Positions 1 through 6,012 of a DNA stretch of 16,353 nucleotides are shown here, in pieces (positions within the stretch are counted from its first letter, which is position 1; the number at the start of each line of letters is the position of its first letter). This DNA is from Desulfovibrio sp. (GTDB lineage: Bacteria > Desulfobacterota > Desulfovibrionia > Desulfovibrionales > Desulfovibrionaceae): the NCBI GenBank assembly GCA_031282465.1, contig JAITDR010000243.1:1-16353 (forward strand), written 5' to 3'. The translations under genes and the position numbers were made by a program. Under the pieces are notes generated by a model. It had not been told where the DNA came from, searched no databases, and saw nothing but the letters and a program-made list of their open reading frames with translations.

Positions 1-711
1 CGCAAAGCCTTCCTGCGGCTGAAATTCAAAAACGCCTCCGGCCGGCAGGCCACGGTAAACGCATGTACCCTGCCTCCCCGCGCGCAGATGCCCCCGCCCG
101 CTCCGCGCATCGTCCACACAGGCGGCAGCGTGCCCTTTGAAGTCGTTGCCGTCGGTGTGTCCACGGGCGGTCCGCCCGCGGTACAGCGGGTACTGTCCGA
201 ACTGCCCGGCAATTTCCCCGTGCCCATCCTCATAGCCCAGCACATGCCCGCATCCTTCACCGGCCCCTTTGCCGAACGCCTGAACAACCAGTGCGCCGTC
301 AACGTGAAGGAAGCCGAACCCGTGGAACGGGTCCGCCCCGGCACAGTGTACATCTGTCCCGGCGGCAAACACCTGCGCCTGGAAAACAGAAGCGGAAGCC
401 TTATCGCCGTCGTCACCGAAGAACCGAAGGAGGCCCTCTACAAACCCTCGGCCAACGTGCTGATGGAAACCGTCGGCATTGCGGCCGGGAGCAAGGCACT
501 GGGCGTTACCTTGACCGGCATGGGCTACGACGGGCTGGAAGGCACCAAGGTGCTCAAACAACGCGGCGGCTGGGCCATAGCCCAGAACGAGGAATCCTGC
601 GTAGTCTACGGCATGCCCAAGGCCGTCGTAGATGCCGGATTGGCCGATGAAATAGTGGATATTAAAGATATGGGCGCAACTATCCTGGCCCACTTTCAGC
701 GAAAAGCATGA
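1..711 (+). CDS. cheB: CheB methylesterase, catalytic domain (5' end outside window)
   Basis: Protein-glutamate methylesterase/glutaminase, which removes methyl groups from chemoreceptor glutamates. The frame is open to the left edge, so the N-terminal receiver domain expected of CheB would lie outside; residues coded by 1-100 read like the end of an interdomain linker. The ATG at 88 is internal to this frame and probably not the true start. All three catalytic residues are visible: Ser in GVSTGG (codon 160-162), His in QHMP (241-243) and Asp in TGMGYDG (529-531). The usual family motif is GASTGG, so V for A is a mild variant. The protein ends in HFQRKA at a TGA (709-711). It is first in a same-strand series with the HEAT gene, cheR, parA, cheW, cheY and cheA, which places it in that system. 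Its last ~75 bp are the first copy of a degenerate tandem repeat that continues past the stop. Confidence 0.95.
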   Translation, partial: RKAFLRLKFKNASGRQATVNACTLPPRAQMPPPAPRIVHTGGSVPFEVVAVGVSTGGPPAVQRVLSELPGNFPVPILIAQHMPASFTGPFAERLNNQCAVNVKEAEPVERVRPGTVYICPGGKHLRLENRSGSLIAVVTEEPKEALYKPSANVLMETVGIAAGSKALGVTLTGMGYDGLEGTKVLKQRGGWAIAQNEESCVVYGMPKAVVDAGLADEIVDIKDMGATILAHFQRKA

Positions 712-886
712 CGCCGGATCGGCGACGAAACAGCGGATAGTAACGATATGAGCACAGCCGTCCCGTTACGCTTTCAGAGGAAAGCGCAACGCCGGATCGG
801 CAGGCGCAACAGCGGAAAGTACATATATGAACCCAGCCTTCCGGCCTACTTTCACCGGAAAGCGCGACGCCGGACGGCAAGCGCTG
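634..886 (+). repeat. Degenerate 78-79 bp tandem repeat starting inside the 3' end of cheB
   Basis: Copies begin with GCCGGA at 634, 713, 791 and 869 (periods 79, 78 and 78). Copy 0 is the coding end of cheB, including the TGA. Copies 1 and 2 are full length and untranslated; copy 3 breaks off around 886. By eye copy 0 and copy 1 match at about 58 of 79 positions, and many differences are C/T transitions. The segment CTTTCA-GAAA-GC recurs at 693, 771 and 849, so with small frame adjustments the copies still spell FQRKA, FQRKA and FHRKA. The array fills nearly all of the gap between cheB and the HEAT gene. Inferred origin is local tandem duplication of the gene end followed by decay. Confidence 0.8.
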
Positions 887-895
887 TTTACCTTT

Positions 896-899
896 GGAG
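896..899 (+). promoter_or_regulatory. Ribosome binding site deciding the HEAT gene start
   Basis: GGAG lies 6 nt before the ATG at 906. Two other in-frame starts, TTG 894 and ATG 900, overlap this site or sit directly on it, so 906 is preferred. Confidence 0.7.
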
Positions 900-905
900 A
901 TGCCG

Positions 906-2831
906 ATGTCTGAACCAGCCGATATACTCTCTCTTCTGCAACAGAGCGACCCTGAACTTGTGCGCCGGGGGGCGCAGGCCGCCGGCGAGGAAGCGGCGGC
1001 CGCCGCCATCCCCTACTTGGTGCGCCATATCGCAAGCCCCAACATAGGGGTGCAGGAAGCGGTGGACAGGGCGCTGCGCAAAATCGGCGGGCCGGCCGTC
1101 GTACACGCCGTAATCCCTTCGTTGCGCTCGGACAACGCCCCTGCGCGCAATATCGCCATGGATCTGCTGCGCGCCCTGGGCAAGAGCGACCTGCCCGCTT
1201 TGCAGGATCTGTTGCGCGATGAGGATCCGGACATCAGGATTTTCGCTGCCGACATTCTGGGCTCCACAGGCAGCGCACTGGCAGTGGCCTCACTTTGCCT
1301 CGCGCTGCTGAACGACCCGGAGGTCAACGTGCGCTATCAGGCGGCCGTGAGCCTGGGGCAACTCGCCTTCCGGGAAGCCGCTCCCTGCCTGAACAGCGCC
1401 CTGAACGACGAGGAATGGGTGCAGTTCGCTGTCATAGAATCCCTGATAAAAATCAAGGACGCATCTTCCATAAGCGCCATGGTCCAAGCTCTCGGCAAGG
1501 CCACGGAACTGGTGTCCTCCGTCATGGTGGACGCCCTGGGCGAAATGGGCAACATCAAGGCCGTGCCGCAGCTCATCAAACGACTGGACAACGCCCCGAC
1601 GCCGCTTTGCAACAAAATTGTACGGGCGGTACTCAACATTATGGGCGAACGCTCCCTGAGCCTTTTGGGCAGCAAGGAATGCCGGCGCCTGGCCGGGTAC
1701 CTGCCGTCGGCTCTGGAAGACGACGATCCGGATATCCAGGATTCCGCCGTCCGCGGTTTCGCGGTCCTCGACGGCGACGGCGCGACAACCCATGTGCTGC
1801 GCCATGTCGACCGCCTGGACCCGGAGCGCGATGCCGAGCGCGTTGCCCTTGCTTCCGACGCCTTGATTAAACTGGGCCGCAACCCGGAACTGGACGCCGC
1901 CGTTCACAGCGCCGACGAGCATATCGCCACCACGGCCCTCGGCGTGATGCTCGCCGTGGACGAAGAAGCCGCCGTCGCCATGATGGCGGAAACTTTCGGG
2001 AAACGCAGCAGGGACATGCAGCGCAACATGATCATGGAACTCGCCGCCCGGGCCGGCCGCGAGTATCAGGACTTCTTCCTGGATCTGCTGGAAACAGCCG
2101 AAGACGGCATCCTGCTGCGCGGGGTCCTGCATTTTCTCGGGAAAAAAGGCGACCCGGCGATAGTACTCGGCAAAATACTGCCCTTTTTGGAGCACCCCTA
2201 CAACGATGTCAAAGAAGCCGCGCTGGAAGCCTGTATTGCCATTCATACCCCGGAGGTGGAGGACGTGTTCCGCAGACTCATGCAGGACGCCGACCCGGTG
2301 CAGCGTATGATCGGCACTTACGGCCTCGGATTTTTCCCGCAACAGGATTCTCTGGAAGCTTTGTGCGATGCCCTTAACGACGCCGCCTCCGACGTGCGTA
2401 AAGTCGCGGTGGAAGCCATCGGCAAAAACGCGGAGGATCATCCCGAATATTTGGAACTGCTGGAAAACAAACTGCATGACGAAAGCCGCGATGTGCGCCT
2501 TGCCGTGTATGACACGCTCGGGCGCTGCGACGACCCGCGCTTTTTCGCGTACCTTATAGAGGGCCTCAAAGATCCGGATCCCTGGGTATGCGTGCGTTGT
2601 GCCGAATGCCTGGGCGAGAAAAAAGCGATGCAGGCCATAGAACCGCTTGTGGGCATGCTCTCCGACGAGAATACGCTGATCGTGGTTAAAGTGGTGTCGG
2701 TGCTCGGAACCCTGGGTGGAGAAACGGCCTTCCGCGCGCTTCTGCCGATGCTGGATCACCCGGACCCGGATGTGCGGGCGGCTGCCGAAGAAGCGGTCAA
2801 CACCATTCATAAACAGACCGGCGAGGAGTAA
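906..2831 (+). CDS. HEAT-repeat (PBS-lyase-like) protein of the chemotaxis cluster
   Basis: A protein of 641 residues built almost entirely of about 31-residue two-helix repeats of the HEAT/EZ type. Typical repeat cores are DPDPWVCVRCAECLGE and DHPDPDVRAAAEEAV, where a D-P-D/N-x-V-R turn is followed by a small-residue helix. Repeats can be followed from about residue 10 to the C-terminus. No signal peptide, membrane segment or catalytic motif is visible, so it should form a cytoplasmic solenoid for protein binding. Bilin lyase activity is not implied: the family name reflects shared repeats. It sits between cheB and cheR, and the cheR start follows its stop after 4 nt, with the cheR ribosome site (GGAG 2825-2828) inside this gene. 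The context suggests a scaffold or adaptor for the chemosensory complex, but its partner is unknown. I recall a similar gene in the equivalent Desulfovibrio cluster. Start at 906 chosen from the GGAG. Confidence 0.85.
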   Translation: MSEPADILSLLQQSDPELVRRGAQAAGEEAAAAAIPYLVRHIASPNIGVQEAVDRALRKIGGPAVVHAVIPSLRSDNAPARNIAMDLLRALGKSDLPALQDLLRDEDPDIRIFAADILGSTGSALAVASLCLALLNDPEVNVRYQAAVSLGQLAFREAAPCLNSALNDEEWVQFAVIESLIKIKDASSISAMVQALGKATELVSSVMVDALGEMGNIKAVPQLIKRLDNAPTPLCNKIVRAVLNIMGERSLSLLGSKECRRLAGYLPSALEDDDPDIQDSAVRGFAVLDGDGATTHVLRHVDRLDPERDAERVALASDALIKLGRNPELDAAVHSADEHIATTALGVMLAVDEEAAVAMMAETFGKRSRDMQRNMIMELAARAGREYQDFFLDLLETAEDGILLRGVLHFLGKKGDPAIVLGKILPFLEHPYNDVKEAALEACIAIHTPEVEDVFRRLMQDADPVQRMIGTYGLGFFPQQDSLEALCDALNDAASDVRKVAVEAIGKNAEDHPEYLELLENKLHDESRDVRLAVYDTLGRCDDPRFFAYLIEGLKDPDPWVCVRCAECLGEKKAMQAIEPLVGMLSDENTLIVVKVVSVLGTLGGETAFRALLPMLDHPDPDVRAAAEEAVNTIHKQTGEE

Positions 2832-2835
2832 CGTA

Positions 2836-3882
2836 ATGGCGCTTTTTCCGACCTCCGGCACAAGCCCGGGCGCGTTTCCGGGCGGAACAGGCAGCGGCGG
2901 CGCATCGGGCATGCGCGCGGGCGTTGCAGGCACCGGAGGACTTGCCGGCAGAGCGGCGGGCGGGCAACCCTTCTCTCCGCTCGCGGGCGCAGCGCAGCGG
3001 CCGCTGCTTTCCGGCGGGTCAACCGCGACGAGTCCGGGCGGCAAACTCCAGATCAGCAATGACGAGTTCCTGCAACTCCGCGATTTCATTTATGCGCAAA
3101 GCGGCATCTTCATCGCCGAGGCGCGCAAATATCTCGTGGAAAACCGCCTCAACAACAGAATCAAGGCTCTCAACCTCAAAAGTTTCGGCGAATATTACTA
3201 TTACCTGCGTTTTGATCCCAACCGGCGTGAAGAACTGACAAAACTGTTCGAGGTCATCACCACCAACGAAACCAGCTTTTGGCGTAACCCCCCGCAGCTT
3301 CAGATTTTTCAGGACAAGGTGCTGACCGGCGAGTTGGACAAACTGCGCCGCTCCGGACAAAAAAAATTGCGCATCTGGTCCGCCGGCTGCTCGACGGGCG
3401 AAGAACCTTACACCTTGGCCATAATCCTGCACGAAGTGCTGAAAAGCGAAATCTCGACATGGGACATAAAGATAACAGCCAACGACCTGTCGGAAGCCGT
3501 TTTGGCCGCTGCGCGCAAAGGCGTGTACTCAACCTACGCCCTGCGCACCACGCCCAGGGACATCGTCGCGCGCTACTTCATCGCTGAAGGCAGCGATTTT
3601 CGGGTAGACCCCAGGATGAAGAGGCTCATATCGTTCGGGCCCGTCAACCTGAGCGACAAAATGATGTTGAAACGCGTGGAACGGTCGCACATCATTTTCT
3701 GCCGCAACGTCATCATTTATTTCGACGAGGAAATGAAGCGGCAGGTTATCGAATCCTTTTACGACAACCTCCTCCCGGGAGGATGCATGCTGATCGGGCA
3801 TTCGGAATCGCTGCACAATATTTCCAGGGCGTTTAAGCCCGAGTATCACGCGGGCACAATAGTGTACCGCAAGGAAGGGTGA
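2836..3882 (+). CDS. cheR: CheR chemoreceptor glutamate methyltransferase
   Basis: SAM-dependent methyltransferase that methylates receptor glutamates and opposes CheB. It has 348 residues. Residues 1 to about 69 are a Gly/Ala/Ser/Pro-rich low-complexity extension. The CheR N-terminal helical domain follows (from about 70, LQISNDEFLQLRDFIYAQSG). Then come TTNETSFWRN (142-151), the SAM-binding loop GCSTGEEPY (184-192), the region ITANDLSEAVLAAARKGVY (the usual ATDI... segment) and FCRNVIIYF (288-296). The usual motif after NETSF is FR; here it is WR. The start at 2836 is preceded by GAGGAG with a 7-nt spacer. Upstream in-frame ATGs lie inside the HEAT gene and are unlikely. No C-terminal TPR domain is present. 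It ends 6 nt before parA. Confidence 0.95.
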   Translation: MALFPTSGTSPGAFPGGTGSGGASGMRAGVAGTGGLAGRAAGGQPFSPLAGAAQRPLLSGGSTATSPGGKLQISNDEFLQLRDFIYAQSGIFIAEARKYLVENRLNNRIKALNLKSFGEYYYYLRFDPNRREELTKLFEVITTNETSFWRNPPQLQIFQDKVLTGELDKLRRSGQKKLRIWSAGCSTGEEPYTLAIILHEVLKSEISTWDIKITANDLSEAVLAAARKGVYSTYALRTTPRDIVARYFIAEGSDFRVDPRMKRLISFGPVNLSDKMMLKRVERSHIIFCRNVIIYFDEEMKRQVIESFYDNLLPGGCMLIGHSESLHNISRAFKPEYHAGTIVYRKEG

Positions 3883-3888
3883 AACGGA

Positions 3889-4701
3889 ATGTGTGCGGGC
3901 TCAGGCTCCGCGACGGAAGCAAGACGGGCCAGGGTACTGGCCGTGGCCAATCAGAAAGGCGGCGTGGGCAAAACCACGACGAGCGTGACCTTGGCCTCGG
4001 CGCTTACCAGACTGGGCAAGCAGGTCATGCTCATGGATCTTGACCCGCATGCCTGCGCTTCGGTGCATTTGCGTTATTATCCCGACAATTTTCAGTATTC
4101 CGTGAACGACATTTTCGCGGACGGCGCCGGCAGGCCTGCGGCGGACGATCTCTGGGACAAAATAAGGCAGCATCACGCAGAACAGGAATTCGACGTGGTG
4201 CCTGCCACCATCCGTCTGGCGGAACTTGAGGTTGATCTGCGCAACCGCAAGGGCAAGGGCGCCATCCTGCAGCAAGCCCTGGAACATGTGCGCGGTGAAT
4301 ATGACTTTATTGTGTTGGACTGTCCCCCGCACGTCGGCATTTTGCTGGTCAACGCGCTGGTGGCCTCAGATTTGCTGGTGATTCCCATCCAGACGGATTT
4401 CCTGGCTCTGCACGGGCTCAAGTTGTTGTTCGACACTGTCAAAGTGCTGAACAAAGTGCTCCCGAGGCCCATTTGCTACCGCGTGTTGCCTACCCTGTAC
4501 GACAGACGGGCCAGGGCCTGCGCGCGGGTGCTTGAACTGCTGTCCCTTAAAATGAGAGACAGCATGTTCCGGACCGTGATAGGCATGGATACGCGCTTTC
4601 GCGAAGCAAGCGCCCAAGGCCGCGTCATCTATGAAATAGCGCCGGAGAGCCGGGGCGCGCGTGAATATGAAGAGCTTGCAAAAGAGATACTCGCACTATG
4701 A
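3889..4701 (+). CDS. ParA/Soj-family ATPase of the chemotaxis cluster
   Basis: P-loop ATPase of the ParA/MinD superfamily, 270 residues. A deviant Walker A KGGVGKTT spans residues 23-30, with the signature lysine K23. LMDLDPHA (D50) is the Walker A' segment, and DCPPHVG (D144) is the Walker B/switch region, where His replaces the usual small residue. FREASAQGRVI near the C-terminus is typical of Soj-like proteins. There is no ParB gene and no obvious centromere-like site here, so chromosome partitioning is not the natural reading. ParA homologues inside chemotaxis operons (ParC in Vibrio, PpfA in Rhodobacter) position chemoreceptor arrays, and that role is inferred here. AAGGAAGG lies 10 nt before the start. 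The stop overlaps the cheW ATG by 4 bp, indicating translational coupling and a likely physical partnership. Confidence 0.88.
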   Translation: MCAGSGSATEARRARVLAVANQKGGVGKTTTSVTLASALTRLGKQVMLMDLDPHACASVHLRYYPDNFQYSVNDIFADGAGRPAADDLWDKIRQHHAEQEFDVVPATIRLAELEVDLRNRKGKGAILQQALEHVRGEYDFIVLDCPPHVGILLVNALVASDLLVIPIQTDFLALHGLKLLFDTVKVLNKVLPRPICYRVLPTLYDRRARACARVLELLSLKMRDSMFRTVIGMDTRFREASAQGRVIYEIAPESRGAREYEELAKEILAL

Positions 4702-5363
4702 ACAAAAGCCCCGAAGAATATTTCAAGGAACAGAATTTTCATGCGGATCAGGCCGAACACACCGGCTTCACTCCGGCCGAACAGGCGTTTATGGAAAAAT
4801 ACGTCGGTGTTGACGGACGCTCCGTCATCGCCGGCCTCGGTCTGGAAGAAAAAACGCCGCACCCGGATGCCGCGGCGGATCTGCACCCGGAAATGGACGC
4901 GGAAGACTTTCTGGACACCATGCTGCGCTCTTCCCATGAGCTGCTTCTGGTCGGCTTTTTTATCGGCGGGCAGGAATTCACCATCCCGACTGTGGCAGTG
5001 CAGGAGGTCATCCGTCACGAACCCGCGTCCCGCCTGCCCTCGGCTCCGGAATTTGTGGCAGGCGTCATCAACCTCAGAGGACGTGTCACCCCGCTGATCC
5101 ATCTGCGCGATGTGCTGGAAGTGTCGTCACCGCGTATGGGAGAGGACAAATTCATTATCGTATGCCGACGCAAAGGTATACAGATCGGCATGATTATCGA
5201 ACGCGTGCATACGATGTACAGAGTCCGACAGGAAGACATAGACTGGAGCATTGAAGCGCATATCGGCGCGAACGTAGATTTTATTTCCGGTCTCTTGAAG
5301 GTTCGCGAACAACTTGTCGGCATAGTGTCCGTTGATCGCGTCATAACCAGCATTATCAAATGA
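4698..5363 (+). CDS. cheW: CheW-domain coupling protein with N-terminal extension
   Basis: Of 221 residues, about 75 to 221 form a CheW domain: LLLVGFFIGGQEFTIPTVAV begins it, FVAGVINLRGRVTPLIHLRD is the conserved middle and VGIVSVDRVI the end. CheW links receptors to the CheA kinase. A stand-alone CheW is normally about 150-170 residues; here the first 75 form an acidic, helix-prone extension containing FTPAEQAFMEKYVGVD and PEEYFKEQNFHADQ. The start ATG overlaps the parA stop (ATGA, 4698-4701). In Vibrio, the ParC ATPase is encoded beside ParP, which has an N-terminal extension plus a CheW-like domain and tethers ParC to arrays. This gene has the same architecture and neighbour, although sequence relationship to ParP is not shown. 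It may serve as coupling protein, array-positioning adaptor or both. Confidence 0.92.
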   Translation: MNKSPEEYFKEQNFHADQAEHTGFTPAEQAFMEKYVGVDGRSVIAGLGLEEKTPHPDAAADLHPEMDAEDFLDTMLRSSHELLLVGFFIGGQEFTIPTVAVQEVIRHEPASRLPSAPEFVAGVINLRGRVTPLIHLRDVLEVSSPRMGEDKFIIVCRRKGIQIGMIIERVHTMYRVRQEDIDWSIEAHIGANVDFISGLLKVREQLVGIVSVDRVITSIIK

Positions 5364-5375
5364 TGGAGTACGTAT

Positions 5376-5744
5376 ATGGCCAAGCACATTTTAATCGTCG
5401 ATGATTCCAAAACCATCCGGAACCTGGTCGCCTTTATTATGAAAAAAGAAGGCTTCAAGGTGACGATGGCAGAAGACGGCCTGGACGGTTTGGAAAAACT
5501 CTACTCGTCGGAAAGCATCGATCTCATTGTGTCGGATATCAATATGCCGCGTATGGACGGATTTACCTTCATCAAGACTGTGCGCGAACAGGATGCGTAT
5601 CGCGATGTCCCGATCGTGGTTCTTTCCACGGAGGGTAAAGAGCAGGATATCCAGCAGGGGATACAGCTCGGTGCCAACCTGTACATGGTCAAGCCCGCAC
5701 AGCCGGAACAAATGATGAAAAATATACGCATGCTGCTGGGGTAA
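5376..5744 (+). CDS. cheY: CheY single-domain response regulator
   Basis: A 122-residue stand-alone receiver domain with no output domain. The acidic pocket is D9/D10, the phospho-acceptor D54 (SDINMP), the switch hydroxyl S84 (VVLSTEG), the aromatic switch Y103 and the conserved lysine K106 (MVKPA). These spacings match CheY (D57, T87, Y106 and K109 in enteric numbering). CheA would phosphorylate it, and it would then act on a flagellar motor or another output. GGAG (5365-5368) sits 7 nt before the ATG, and cheW ends 12 nt upstream. Which output it controls cannot be read from the window, which has no flagellar, pilus or receptor genes. Confidence 0.95.
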   Translation: MAKHILIVDDSKTIRNLVAFIMKKEGFKVTMAEDGLDGLEKLYSSESIDLIVSDINMPRMDGFTFIKTVREQDAYRDVPIVVLSTEGKEQDIQQGIQLGANLYMVKPAQPEQMMKNIRMLLG

Positions 5745-6012
5745 CAGGAAAATCGAAGCGACTGCGCTGTATATTACCGCATGCCGAAGAAGAAACGGTT
5801 GCGTGCAGAGGAAATGCCGATGCCGGAGCAAAATTGCCGTACTGTTGTTCGGCGTGGGAATGCGCGCCGGAGAGGCCGTGTCGAAATGCGGGGCATTGCA
5901 CGGCAGGCAGGGCTACGCTGCCGCCGCAGCCGATGAATGCGCACTGCATAACGCAGTTTTGATGTGAAATCAGAATAACGATGCGGGAGTACCCGGCAGC
6001 AAAGGACGGAAA
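5745..6012 (+). other. 268-bp gap between cheY and cheA
   Basis: It holds no convincing gene. A 51-residue Arg-rich frame (5781-5936) has no ribosome site and no recognisable motif. I see no U-tract terminator and no confident sigma-70, sigma-54 or sigma-28 promoter. The segment is longer than the other gaps in this cluster, so cheA could have its own promoter here. AAAGGACGGAA just before 6013 serves as the cheA ribosome site. Confidence 0.5.

Noticed and set aside
748..1047. A 99-residue frame beginning in the cheB-HEAT gap
   Set aside because: It has no ribosome site and reads through decayed copies of the cheB end and then out of frame through the HEAT gene.
1290..3089. A 599-residue open frame on the minus strand opposite the HEAT and cheR genes
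   Set aside because: It is a GC-rich mirror of well-supported plus-strand genes, with no recognisable domain and a His/Gly/Arg-rich composition typical of antisense frames.
3889..4701. Reading the ParA gene as part of a plasmid or chromosome partition locus
   Set aside because: There is no ParB gene or centromere-like repeat nearby, and the gene is embedded in a chemotaxis cluster with translational coupling to cheW.
5800..5871. Similarity of CAGAGGAAA followed by GCCGGA in the cheY-cheA gap to the cheB-end repeat
   Set aside because: Only about 15 bases agree, the next GCCGGA is 44 bp away rather than 78, and the remaining sequence does not align.
5781..5936. A 51-residue Arg-rich frame between cheY and cheA
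   Set aside because: No ribosome site, no motif and a biased composition; probably chance in GC-rich DNA.
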